The notes under the pieces are model-generated. The model was not told where the DNA came from and searched no databases. It worked only from the letters and a program-made list of their open reading frames with translations. A stretch of 33,408 bases of DNA from an uncultured Pelagibacteraceae bacterium (GTDB taxonomy: Bacteria > Pseudomonadota > Alphaproteobacteria > Pelagibacterales > Pelagibacteraceae): contig CACGKH010000008.1 of the NCBI GenBank assembly GCA_902573585.1, positions 1 through 33,408 on the forward strand, read 5' to 3'. Made by a program: the position numbers and the translations under genes. Positions 1 to 8,100 of the stretch are shown one piece after another; position 1 is the stretch's first letter; each line of letters begins with the position of its first letter.

Positions 1-920
1 ATTTCTTTTTTCAATTTAGGAAGAGCATTTTTTAATTTAAAATCACTTAAAGCTGTTAGATTATTTACTTTCAATTCTGATGATAACTTAAGATTATTTA
101 TCTTGAATTTTTTATTAATATTAAATGAAAATTGATTATTTGAACTAAAATCAACTCTTTGAAATTTTAAATTTGGTAGATTAATTTTAATGAGGTTGTT
201 AATTACATCTTCTTTTAAAGAAATATTTTTACTTTCTAATATCCCTTCTATTAAATATTCACTTTTTAAATCTTTAACAGTTATTTTTTTAGATTGGACT
301 GGGATATTATTTAAAGATAATTTAAGATCTTCAAATTTAAAATTATTTGAGTCAAAAGCAAATGTAAAATTTATATTATTCAATATATTTTTTTTGAATA
401 AACTTATTTTTGTATCTTTTATAAAACCCTTAATTTTATAATTTTCTTTTATTTTTCCTTTATCATCAAACTCTAAAGCTATGTTTGAAATCAAATATCC
501 TTTTTTAATAACTTTTTCTAAAATATATAGTTCAGGTATATTGTGTAAATTTCGTGAAAATGAAATTAAATTTTTTATTTCTAATGATCTTGTTGTAATA
601 TCTAAATTTTTTATAGAAAAATCATTATTAATTAATGAATTAATTGATATTTGTGTCTTGATGTTTTCTATATCAATAGTTTTATCTTTAAGTCTGAATT
701 TAGGTCCAACTGTTTTTGCTTTTATTTGAAATTTAAATGGATCAAGAATTATTTTAATTTCTTTTAATTCAATTTTTAAGTTTTTATTAATATTTTTAAC
801 GACATCACCTATTTGATTATTCAATTTTGTGGTTGTTATGCCAAAAACGCTGAAATAAATTATAAATATGAATATAATTAAAAATATTACTATAAATAAT
901 CTATAAATTATTTTTTTCAT
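1..920 (-). CDS. AsmA-like membrane-anchored protein (partial, C-terminus off window)
   Basis: Reading leftward from an ATG at 920, an open frame runs off the left edge, giving about 306 residues of N-terminal sequence. It opens MKKIIYRLF and continues into a single very hydrophobic segment (about residues 4-27), followed by a long Asn/Lys/Ile-rich part made of repeating short beta-type units with alternating IKNL/LKL patterns. That plan (one inner-membrane anchor plus a long repetitive periplasmic beta domain) is what AsmA/TamB/YhdP-type envelope lipid-transport proteins look like; the family call is inference from architecture and the N-terminal pattern, not from a catalytic motif. The start overlaps the prfB stop as ATGA, so it is translationally coupled as the third gene of mrcA-prfB-asmA. 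Open frames on the opposite strand here are shadows. Confidence 0.6.
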   Translation of the reverse strand, partial: MKKIIYRLFIVIFLIIFIFIIYFSVFGITTTKLNNQIGDVVKNINKNLKIELKEIKIILDPFKFQIKAKTVGPKFRLKDKTIDIENIKTQISINSLINNDFSIKNLDITTRSLEIKNLISFSRNLHNIPELYILEKVIKKGYLISNIALEFDDKGKIKENYKIKGFIKDTKISLFKKNILNNINFTFAFDSNNFKFEDLKLSLNNIPVQSKKITVKDLKSEYLIEGILESKNISLKEDVINNLIKINLPNLKFQRVDFSSNNQFSFNINKKFKINNLKLSSELKVNNLTALSDFKLKNALPKLKKE

Positions 921-2012
921 TTAATTTGATACAAAGATTGTTCTAAAAACTCATCAATTTCACCATTTAATATTTTGTCTGGATTGGTGCTTTCAAAATT
1001 TGTTCTATTATCTTTTACAAGTCTGTAGGGCTGCAAAACATAAGATCTTATTTGATGTCCCCATCCAATTTCTGATTTTAATGCTTCATCGTTACTGGTC
1101 TCTTTTTCTTTTTTTTTGATTTCAAAATCATATAGTCTGGCTCTTAACATATTCATACAAGTTTCTTTATTTTTATGTTGAGACCTTTCATTTTGACATT
1201 GTACAACAATTTTAGACGGGATATGGGTTATTCTAACTGCACTATCAGTTGTATTAACATGTTGTCCCCCTGCACCACTAGATCTGTATGTATCTATTCT
1301 TAAATCTTTATCTGAAATTTCAATATTAATATTCTCATCAACTACTGGATAGACCCAAATACTCGCAAAACTTGTATGTCTCCTTGAACCAGAATCAAAT
1401 GGTGAAATTCTGACTAATCGATGTATTCCAGACTCTTTTTTTAACCATCCATAAACATAATCTCCTTCAATTTTTATAGTTGAAGATTTTATACCAGCCT
1501 CATCTCCTTTATGTTCACTGATAAGATTAAACTTAAAATTTTTATTTTCAGACCACTTTAAATACATTCGTCTTAGCATATCAGCCCAATCCTGACTTTC
1601 CGTACCTCCTGCACCAGCATGTATTTCAATATATGAATCTAGATGATCTTCACTTTTAGACAAAAAGCATTTTATTTCGTTTTTTTTTACCAATTCCCTT
1701 AAATCTTTTATGTTTGACAATATTTCATTTTGTACATTTAGATTATTCTCTTCTAAAGCCATTTGATTAAGATCACTAAGATCTTTGATTTTTTCAACTG
1801 AGGTTTCAAATGAGTTAACTAAATCTTCTAAAAGATTCTTTTTTTTTACTATTTTTTTTGAATTTGATTTATCTTGCCAAAAATTTGCTTCAAGCATTTT
1901 TTTGTTAAGATAATCTAAATCAGAATAAATATTATTTTTTTCAAAGATACTCCTTAACTCTTTGATTTACTTTTTCTATCTCTTTTTTATAAATTATAAA
2001 TTTATCATCCAT
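917..2012 (-). CDS. prfB: Peptide chain release factor 2 (RF2), programmed +1 frameshift
   Basis: RF2 ends translation at UGA and UAA codons. The gene starts at ATG 2012, overlapping the mrcA stop by one base (TAATG). Frame 0 encodes 23 residues ending KEYL and meets an in-frame TGA at 1943-1941. A +1 shift there (CTT, skip T, then GAA) continues for 341 residues, for a total of 364 residues; E. coli RF2 has 365. In that numbering the stop-codon-reading SPF tripeptide is at about 203-205 and the peptidyl-hydrolysis GGQ loop at about 248-250, within two residues of the E. coli positions, which supports the shifted product as the real one. Taking only the uninterrupted frame would start falsely at 1897 and lose about 38 residues. 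The gene is second in the mrcA-prfB-asmA unit. Confidence 0.96.
1941..1955 (-). promoter_or_regulatory. prfB: prfB autoregulatory +1 frameshift site
   Basis: On the minus strand the site reads AAGGAG TAT CTT TGA. It holds a Shine-Dalgarno-like AAGGAG (1955-1950), three bases, the slippery CTT (1946-1944) and the in-frame stop TGA (1943-1941). The spacing is the same as in the E. coli prfB site (AGGGGG TAT CTT TGA). In that known mechanism low RF2 slows termination at UGA and lets the ribosome shift +1 on CUU/UUU, so RF2 controls its own level. The base after the stop is A rather than the C of E. coli. Confidence 0.95.
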
Positions 2013-4348
2013 TAATAAAACCTTAGTATATTATTTGAGTCTAATCTATTACTATTTGAATATAAAACTTTTCCATCAACAATATTTTGATTTTTGTAGG
2101 CCTCCATTATTGTTTTATTTGTTGATAGATCTGCTTTTTTTCCATTTGAAGGATCTATTACCATCATAGTAATGCCATCAGAAACTTTAAATGGTCTCGC
2201 ATCAGATTTTTTTACTGAATCTTTTATAAAATTTTCAAAAATAGGAAGTGCAGTTTTTGAACCAGTCTCAAATTTTCCAAGAGGTGCTGGGTTATCCATG
2301 CCAACATATACACCAACCACTAAATTTGATGTAAATCCTATAAACCAAGCATCTGTATTTTCATTAGTAGTTCCAGTTTTACCAGCTAAATTTAAATTCA
2401 ACTTTCTCAGTTTTTTACCAGTGCCTCTTTGAATTACACCTTCAAGTAAAGAAGTAACTTGATAAGCAGTTTGAGGTGAAAAAACTTTTTTATATTTATC
2501 ATCAATTTTTGGATATTTTTCACTAGTAAATGAAATCTGACTACAATCCTTACAAGATCTTTTTTCATTATTAACAATAGTATTTCCTTCACTATCTTGA
2601 ACTCTATCAATTAATATTGGTTCAACTAATTTTCCACCATTAACAAAAGCAGCATAAGCTGAAACTAATTTTAACAATGTTGTCTCTGTAGAACCTAAAG
2701 ATATGGATAACAATTCCTCAGGATTTTCATATATTCCTAACTCTTTAGAAAAATTTACAATTTTTTTAATACCTAAATTTTGTGCAATTCTGACTGTCAT
2801 AAGATTTCTTGATTTTTCAAGCCCAGTTCTCAATGTTGAAAGACCATAAAACTTTTTACCATAATTTTCTGGTTTCCACATTTTAAGATCAGAACCTTGA
2901 TCTAAAACTAATGGTGCATCAAGAACTAGTGATGATGGGGTATAATTATTTTCTAATGCAAGTGCGTATACAAATGGTTTAAAGGCTGATCCTGGCTGTC
3001 TTAATGCCTGAGTGGCTCTGTTAAATTCACTATTCTTAAAACTAAATCCACCACTTAAAGCCAAAACTCTACCTGTATAGGGATCCATAACAACTATCCC
3101 ACCATTAATTTTAGGTATTTGCTTTAAGCTAAATTTATTATTTTTTTCATTTTTAACATAAATTATGTCGCCAACTTTAAAAAGTTCCTTAAACTCCTTT
3201 TTTGTCCAAGAAATTTCTTTGTATTCTATTATTCCTTTTACATTATCTTTAGTTTCTATTTCTGCTGAAAATTTTTTCAAATTTTTTATTATTGCAACTT
3301 TCCAGTCCAAAGAATTTTCTAATTCAAATTTTTCCATTCCTTTATACCAGTTTTGATTATATTTCTTATTTGTTATTACTCCTCTCCATCCTTTTCTTTT
3401 ATCATAACTTACTAACCCATTTCTTAAGGAATTTGTTGCAATCTTTTGTAAATCTAAATTTATAGGGGTATTAATATTAAATCCTTGTTTATATACTTTT
3501 TCGTAAGAAAGCTTTGAAATAATATTTTTTCTCACATCCTCTATATAATATTGAGCATCCTCTAAAAAGATTTTCTCTTTTTTTTTTAAAAAAATATTTT
3601 TTTCCTTTAGTTCTTGGAATTGTTTTGATGTTATAAATTTATTATCTAATAAATTTTTTAAAACTAAATTTCTTCTAAATTTAGCTAATTCAATATTTCT
3701 ATATGGATTATATTTACTTGGTGCTTTTGGCAAAGCAGCGAGTAAGGCTGCTTCTTCATAATTTAACTCTTTAATAGATTTATCAAAATATTCTAAACTA
3801 GCAGCCGCAACTCCATAGGCACCACTACCAAGATAAATTTGGTTTAGATAAAGCTCTAAAATTCTTTCTTTGGATAAGGCTCTCTCAATTCTAAAAGCAA
3901 GAATAGCTTCTTTAATTTTTCTGTTTAAGCTAACCTCATTAGTTAATAAAAAATTTTTAGCTACTTGCTGTGTGATTGTAGAAGCACCCTCTAATCTTTT
4001 TGAAGTCATAATATTTTTGATATTATTCATAGTAGCTCTAAGCACTCCTCGTGCGTCTACACCAGGATGTGAAAAAAAATTCTTATCCTCTGCTGACAAA
4101 AAAGCATTAATTACGTTTGATGGTATTGACCTATATGGAACAAAAATTCTTTTTTCTTTTGAAAAGTCCGCCACTAAATCACCGTTTCCTGAATAAACTT
4201 TACTTGAAACTGGAGGTTTATAATTATTCAAAAACTTATAATCAGGTATATTGTTAGAGAAATTCCATAATATTCCCAATAATATAATCGAAAATAGCAA
4301 TGAAAAGCTCAATAAAACTATAAATATATTTTTAATAATTTTGTTCAT
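2012..4348 (-). CDS. mrcA: Penicillin-binding protein 1A (bifunctional peptidoglycan synthase)
   Basis: Class A PBP that polymerises glycan strands from lipid II and crosslinks the peptides on the periplasmic side of the inner membrane. One N-terminal membrane anchor spans about residues 6-29. The GT51 glycosyltransferase domain follows, with catalytic Glu87 in the AEDKNFF motif and Glu120 in EGASTITQQ. After an OB-like insert comes the transpeptidase with nucleophile Ser454 in SAFK (454-457), SRN at 513-515 and KTGT at 657-660, so all catalytic motifs are present. At 778 residues it has a usual length. It is first in the unit with prfB and the AsmA-like gene; its stop shares a base with the prfB start. 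It diverges from the RNase gene across 102 bp. Confidence 0.97.
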   Translation of the reverse strand: MNKIIKNIFIVLLSFSLLFSIILLGILWNFSNNIPDYKFLNNYKPPVSSKVYSGNGDLVADFSKEKRIFVPYRSIPSNVINAFLSAEDKNFFSHPGVDARGVLRATMNNIKNIMTSKRLEGASTITQQVAKNFLLTNEVSLNRKIKEAILAFRIERALSKERILELYLNQIYLGSGAYGVAAASLEYFDKSIKELNYEEAALLAALPKAPSKYNPYRNIELAKFRRNLVLKNLLDNKFITSKQFQELKEKNIFLKKKEKIFLEDAQYYIEDVRKNIISKLSYEKVYKQGFNINTPINLDLQKIATNSLRNGLVSYDKRKGWRGVITNKKYNQNWYKGMEKFELENSLDWKVAIIKNLKKFSAEIETKDNVKGIIEYKEISWTKKEFKELFKVGDIIYVKNEKNNKFSLKQIPKINGGIVVMDPYTGRVLALSGGFSFKNSEFNRATQALRQPGSAFKPFVYALALENNYTPSSLVLDAPLVLDQGSDLKMWKPENYGKKFYGLSTLRTGLEKSRNLMTVRIAQNLGIKKIVNFSKELGIYENPEELLSISLGSTETTLLKLVSAYAAFVNGGKLVEPILIDRVQDSEGNTIVNNEKRSCKDCSQISFTSEKYPKIDDKYKKVFSPQTAYQVTSLLEGVIQRGTGKKLRKLNLNLAGKTGTTNENTDAWFIGFTSNLVVGVYVGMDNPAPLGKFETGSKTALPIFENFIKDSVKKSDARPFKVSDGITMMVIDPSNGKKADLSTNKTIMEAYKNQNIVDGKVLYSNSNRLDSNNILRFY

Positions 4349-4352
4349 TTTG

Positions 4353-4372
4353 ATTCCATTATATATGGGAAT
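4353..4372. repeat. Imperfect inverted repeat between mrcA and the RNase E/G gene
   Basis: Arms ATTCCAT (4353-4359) and ATGGGAAT (4365-4372) are complementary apart from one extra base and flank an AT-only core. The repeat covers a minus-strand TATAAT (4363-4358) just 10 bp before the mrcA start. It sits in the 102-bp divergent spacer, so it could be an operator or simply AT-rich coincidence. No good -35 element is seen on either strand. Confidence 0.25.
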
Positions 4373-4450
4373 TTGTTAAAGATAAGGCATTAGAATAAAC
4401 AAAATTTTAAATATAAGTAATTAAAATATGAAACAATCAAAAACTACAAT

Positions 4451-6229
4451 ATGGAAAAAAATTTATACATTGATGCCTCGCATCCTGACGAAACTAGAGT
4501 TGTACTTAAATCAGACAATAATCTTGAAGACTACGAATACGAAGGTTTAAAAAATAATCTAATAAAAAATAATATTTACTTAGGTAAAGTAAGTAGAATA
4601 GAACCATCTCTACAAGCAGCATTTGTTGATTTTGGTAGAGACAGACATGGTTTTTTATCATTTAATGATATCCAATCTGATTATTATCAAATACCTAAAA
4701 GTGATTTAGAGATTATAAAGCAAGAGGAAGAAAGAGTTAGAGAAGAACTTTCTAAAGAAGTTGAGGCAAAAGAAAATGAAAATCTAGCTGAGGGAAAACT
4801 TGAGATCGATGATCCTATTAATAAAGAGGATAACGATGAAAAAGAAATTGTTTACGACGATAAAGAAAAAAAAATTGAAAATAAACCCAAATTTAAAAGA
4901 TATAAGATTCAAGAAGTGATAAAACCTAATCAAGTAATACTTGTGCAGGTTATTAAAGATGAGCGTGGTCAAAAAGGTGCCGCATTAAGTACATTTATTT
5001 CTATCGCAGGTAAATATATTGTTTTAATGCCAAATACACCAAAAGGTGGCGGTATATCTAGAAAAATTTTTAATCCAGCTGATAGAAAAAAAATTAGAAC
5101 AATATTAAATGAAATTGAGATACCAAAAGAAATGGGTCTGATTGTAAGAACGGCTGGAAGTAATAAAACTAAAAATGAGATTAATCGTGATTTAACTACT
5201 TTAATTAATACATGGAATCAAATTAAAGATAATGCTCTTAATTCTATTGCTCCATCACTGATACATCGGGAAAGTGAAATAATTAAAAGAACATTAAGAG
5301 ATATATATGACGAAGATACTAAGAATGTGTTTGTAGAGGGAAATGAAGGTTACAAAAAAGCACAAAATTTTATGAAAATGATGATGCCTTCGCAGGTAAA
5401 AAAAATTAAAAAATACAGAGGAAAAATACCATTGTTTATTCAAGAAGGAATTGAAGAAAAATTAAATCAAATATTTGATTCTGAAATCAAATTAAGCTCT
5501 GGTGGATATTTAGTTGTAAATCCAACCGAAGCTTTAGTATCAATCGATATTAACTCTGGTAGTTCGATTAAACAAAAGAATGTTGAAAATACTGCTTTAG
5601 ATACAAATCTCGAAGCCGCAGATGAAATTGCTAGACAAATCAAAATTAGAGATTTGTCGGGTTTAATAATTATAGACTTTATCGATATGTTAAGTTACAG
5701 CAATAGAAAAACAGTTGAAAGAAGATTGAAGGAAAAATGCAGAACAGACAGAGCTCGTATTCAAATTGGGAGGATTAGTAATTTTGGTTTATTGGAAATG
5801 TCCAGGCAAAGACTTAGGGAGAGTGCAGTAAAATGGAAAGTAAATCTTACAGACGAATCTTTTGCTCTTAAGCTTCTTAAATTAGTTGAATTAAAAGCTG
5901 TGGTCAATAAAGCTAAATTTGTAGATTTAAAAGTTTGTGAAAAAATTTCTGATTTCCTAAAAGAAAATTTTGTTAATGATTTACTATATTTTGAAAAAAA
6001 GAATAAAATGAAAATAAATATTACTACAGACAACACACTTGTAATTCCTGAATATGTTATAGATATGAAAAATAAATCAAACAAAACTATTCAATTATTA
6101 GAACATTATGAAAAATTGAAAAACTTAGATCAACAAAAAAAAGAGAATAATATAATTAATATTAAAGATAATAAAAAATTTAAAAAGAAACCTTATCGAA
6201 AAAAAAAATATTTTAAAAAAGTTAAATAA
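4451..6229 (+). CDS. rng: Ribonuclease E/G, short form without zinc-link
   Basis: Endoribonuclease that starts mRNA decay and processes rRNA/tRNA precursors. The N-terminus (IDASHPDETRVV, about 7-18) and the S1-type domain (LGKVSRIEPSLQAAFVDFG, about 44-62) are typical. The S1 region is interrupted by a charged insert (about 84-148) rich in Glu, Asp and Lys. The catalytic metal ligands are visible as Asp366 in SIDINSG and Asp409 in IIDFIDM. After MSRQRL (about 450-455) the usual CPxC zinc-link that dimerises RNase E/G is missing and the segment is about 12 residues shorter. The protein is 592 residues and ends in a Lys-rich tail, with no long degradosome scaffold. It is monocistronic and converges on thiG with an 8-bp overlap. 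Whether to call it rne or rng is a matter of naming. Confidence 0.93.
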   Translation: MEKNLYIDASHPDETRVVLKSDNNLEDYEYEGLKNNLIKNNIYLGKVSRIEPSLQAAFVDFGRDRHGFLSFNDIQSDYYQIPKSDLEIIKQEEERVREELSKEVEAKENENLAEGKLEIDDPINKEDNDEKEIVYDDKEKKIENKPKFKRYKIQEVIKPNQVILVQVIKDERGQKGAALSTFISIAGKYIVLMPNTPKGGGISRKIFNPADRKKIRTILNEIEIPKEMGLIVRTAGSNKTKNEINRDLTTLINTWNQIKDNALNSIAPSLIHRESEIIKRTLRDIYDEDTKNVFVEGNEGYKKAQNFMKMMMPSQVKKIKKYRGKIPLFIQEGIEEKLNQIFDSEIKLSSGGYLVVNPTEALVSIDINSGSSIKQKNVENTALDTNLEAADEIARQIKIRDLSGLIIIDFIDMLSYSNRKTVERRLKEKCRTDRARIQIGRISNFGLLEMSRQRLRESAVKWKVNLTDESFALKLLKLVELKAVVNKAKFVDLKVCEKISDFLKENFVNDLLYFEKKNKMKINITTDNTLVIPEYVIDMKNKSNKTIQLLEHYEKLKNLDQQKKENNIINIKDNKKFKKKPYRKKKYFKKVK

Positions 6230-6995
6230 GTCCTTTTTTAGGAGACGAAGGGTTTCCCATTAGTTTCTTCTCTATCCGTCCAGAGGTATATGATTGTCTT
6301 CCAGCAATTACAGCATTTTTAAATGCTAAAGCCATATTAAATGGTTTTTTTGCTTTAGCTATAGCTGTATTAACTAAAACTCCATCACACCCTAGTTCCA
6401 TTGCTATAGTTGCATCAGATGCTTGGCCTAAACCCGCGTCAATAATTAAAGGTAACTTTGTTTGGTTTCTTATTATCTTTACATTTACTTTATTTAAAAT
6501 TCCTAACCCAGAGCCTATTGGTGCTGCAAGAGGCATGATTGCACATGCGCCTGCGCTTTCTAATCTTTTTGCCATCAAAGGATCATCATTACAATAAACC
6601 ATTACTTCAAATCCTTCCTTTGCAAGAACTTCTGTTGATTTGAGAGTTTCAATCATCTCAGGAAACAGATTTTTTTTATCACCTAACACTTCAAGTTTTA
6701 CTAATTTCCAACCACCTATTTCTCTTGCCAATCTTAAAGTTCTCAATGCTTCTACTGAATTAAAACAACCTGCAGTATTTGGTAAATATGTAATTTTTTT
6801 AGGGTTAATAAAATCCATTAATAATGGTTTTTTTTTATCTGTGATATTAACTCTCCTAACGGCGACAGTTACTATATCTGCTTCAGACAATTCTATGGCT
6901 TTTGCACATTCTTGCATACTTTTATATTTGCCAGTGCCCACAATTAGCCTAGAATTAAATTTCTTATTTGCAATAATTAATTTGTCTTTTACCAA
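6222..6995 (-). CDS. thiG: Thiazole synthase
   Basis: ThiG builds the thiazole phosphate half of thiamine from deoxyxylulose phosphate, dehydroglycine and the sulfur carried on ThiS thiocarboxylate. The 257-residue protein shows the expected barrel motifs: LIVGTGKY near 17-24, catalytic Lys100 in KLEVLGD, the phosphate-binding stretch PLAAPIGSGLG, and the ending IDAGLGQASDA...DGVLVNTAIA. The start codon is TTG at 6995, two bases after the thiS stop, with an AGGAGG ribosome binding site formed by the last thiS codons. The gene overlaps the convergent RNase gene by 8 bp. SAR11 bacteria are known to make thiazole but to need an external pyrimidine precursor, and no thiC lies nearby, which fits. 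Confidence 0.96.
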   Translation of the reverse strand: MVKDKLIIANKKFNSRLIVGTGKYKSMQECAKAIELSEADIVTVAVRRVNITDKKKPLLMDFINPKKITYLPNTAGCFNSVEALRTLRLAREIGGWKLVKLEVLGDKKNLFPEMIETLKSTEVLAKEGFEVMVYCNDDPLMAKRLESAGACAIMPLAAPIGSGLGILNKVNVKIIRNQTKLPLIIDAGLGQASDATIAMELGCDGVLVNTAIAKAKKPFNMALAFKNAVIAGRQSYTSGRIEKKLMGNPSSPKKGLI

Positions 6996-6997
6996 CT

Positions 6998-7216
6998 TTA
7001 GCCACCTCCTATAAAATGGACTATTTCCATCTTATCATTTTTTTTAAGTTTAATCTTATTTAACTTTTTTTTATCTAATATTTCTTTATTTAATTCAATT
7101 GCTACTTTGTTAATAGGTATATTTAAATTATTAATAAGAGATTGAACTTTGCAATTTTCATCAATTAATTTTATTTTACCATTTAATCTAATTTTTATTT
7201 TTTTTATTTTTTTCAT
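6998..7216 (-). CDS. thiS: Sulfur carrier protein ThiS
   Basis: Small ubiquitin-like carrier that is adenylated and thiocarboxylated on its C-terminal glycine and donates sulfur to ThiG. From ATG 7216 it has 72 residues, starting MKKIKKIKIRLNGK and ending IVHFIGGG, so the required C-terminal Gly-Gly is present with one extra Gly. The frame is open further upstream to 7342, but that would run through the start of aroQ on the other strand and add a spurious hydrophobic leader, so 7216 is preferred. It is first in thiS-thiG. Only 16 bp separate its start from that of aroQ, so there is no room for a TPP riboswitch and any promoter lies within aroQ. Confidence 0.9.
   Translation of the reverse strand: MKKIKKIKIRLNGKIKLIDENCKVQSLINNLNIPINKVAIELNKEILDKKKLNKIKLKKNDKMEIVHFIGGG
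7004..7010 (-). promoter_or_regulatory. thiG ribosome binding site encoded in the thiS Gly-Gly tail
   Basis: The minus strand reads AGGAGGT across the last thiS codons (ATA GGA GGT GGC TAA). AGGAGG is a perfect anti-16S match and stands 9 bases before the TTG start of thiG. It decides that weak start codon and couples ThiG to ThiS translation. Confidence 0.85.
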
Positions 7217-7232
7217 CGTATATAAGAGGTAT

Positions 7233-7679
7233 ATGAGTAATAAAATTATTATTATTAATGGTCCAAATCTTAATCTATTAGGAGAAAGAGAACAATCACA
7301 ATATGGGTCAATTACTTTTAATGAGCTAAAAGCAAGTTGCATTAAAAAATCAAAAGAATTAGGTATAACTATTGAATTTTGTCAATCAAACGTGGAAGGT
7401 GAAATAGTAAATTTAATTCAAGATTCAATAAAAAAATTCGACGGAATAATAATTAATGCAGCTGCATTTACCCATACCTCTGTAGCAATAAGAGATGCTT
7501 TAAGTATTTTTAAAAAACCTTCAATCGAATTACACATATCAAATATATATAAAAGGGAGGAATTTAGACAAAAATCTCTCATAAGTGATATTGTAACAGG
7601 AGGTATTTTTGGTTTAGGTAGTGACGGTTATATTTTAGCCATAATTGCAATGCAAAAGCTTTTAAAAAATGAAAATTGA
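7233..7679 (+). CDS. aroQ: 3-dehydroquinate dehydratase, type II
   Basis: Third step of the shikimate pathway: removes water from 3-dehydroquinate. The 148-residue length is typical of the small dodecameric type II enzyme. Visible motifs are INGPNLNLLGERE (8-20) with the active-site Tyr24 in QYG, INAAAFTHTSVAI with the substrate-binding Asn and His, and the catalytic His in ELHISNIYKREEFR. The start at 7233 follows AGAGGT with good spacing; a longer open frame from 7149 would place a hydrophobic run ahead of the conserved N-terminus and run antisense through thiS. It overlaps accB by 11 bases, forming aroQ-accB-accC, an order common in Alphaproteobacteria. Confidence 0.96.
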   Translation: MSNKIIIINGPNLNLLGEREQSQYGSITFNELKASCIKKSKELGITIEFCQSNVEGEIVNLIQDSIKKFDGIIINAAAFTHTSVAIRDALSIFKKPSIELHISNIYKREEFRQKSLISDIVTGGIFGLGSDGYILAIIAMQKLLKNEN

Positions 7680-8100
7680 TAAAAAAATAATAAAAGAATT
7701 AAGTGATTATTTGGATGAATTCAATCTCACAGAATTAGAGTACACAGAAAAAGACACAAAAATAAAAGTTTCTAAAAATAACGTTTCAATAAATAATCAG
7801 TCCTCTACTCATAATAATAATTTAGCCCCTTCTACTGAAATTTTAAAAAATCCAATTAAAAAAAGTGGTATCGAAGTAACTTCACCAATAATTGGTACAG
7901 CTTATCATTCACCTGAACCAGGAGCAAAAAAATTTGTTGAAGTAGGTAAAAAAATTAAAAAAGGCGATACTGTGATGATAGTCGAAGCTATGAAAACAAT
8001 GAATCACGTACCATCAACTTCTGATGGAGTAGTTAAAGAAATTTGTGTTGAGGATGGTCAGCCAGTTGAATTTGGACAGACAATAATTATTCTAGAATAA
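7669..8100 (+). CDS. accB: Biotin carboxyl carrier protein of acetyl-CoA carboxylase
   Basis: Carries biotin between the biotin carboxylase and carboxyltransferase parts of acetyl-CoA carboxylase, the first committed step of fatty acid synthesis. The 143-residue protein has an N-terminal helical part (1-45), a low-complexity Asn/Ser linker (about 41-60) and a biotinyl domain (about 69-143) with the target Lys109 in VEAMKTMNHV. The start overlaps the end of aroQ by 11 bases, and the stop shares one base with the accC start (TAATG). The carboxyltransferase genes accA and accD are not in this window. Confidence 0.97.
   Translation: MKIDKKIIKELSDYLDEFNLTELEYTEKDTKIKVSKNNVSINNQSSTHNNNLAPSTEILKNPIKKSGIEVTSPIIGTAYHSPEPGAKKFVEVGKKIKKGDTVMIVEAMKTMNHVPSTSDGVVKEICVEDGQPVEFGQTIIILE

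Noticed and set aside
190-729. Two plus-strand open frames in the first 730 bases
   Set aside because: The minus strand holds one uninterrupted frame with a membrane anchor coupled to prfB; the plus frames are shadows.
4784-4972. Small hydrophobic minus-strand frame opposite the acidic insert of the RNase gene
   Set aside because: Antisense of Glu/Asp/Lys codons always gives Phe/Leu/Ile; no ribosome binding site or context.
7217-7232. Possible TPP riboswitch before thiS
   Set aside because: Only 16 bp separate thiS from aroQ; no thi-box sequence is present.
7217-7342. N-terminal extension of ThiS with a hydrophobic leader
   Set aside because: It would run through the aroQ start region on the other strand and is not a feature of ThiS; the ATG at 7216 gives the normal 72 residues.
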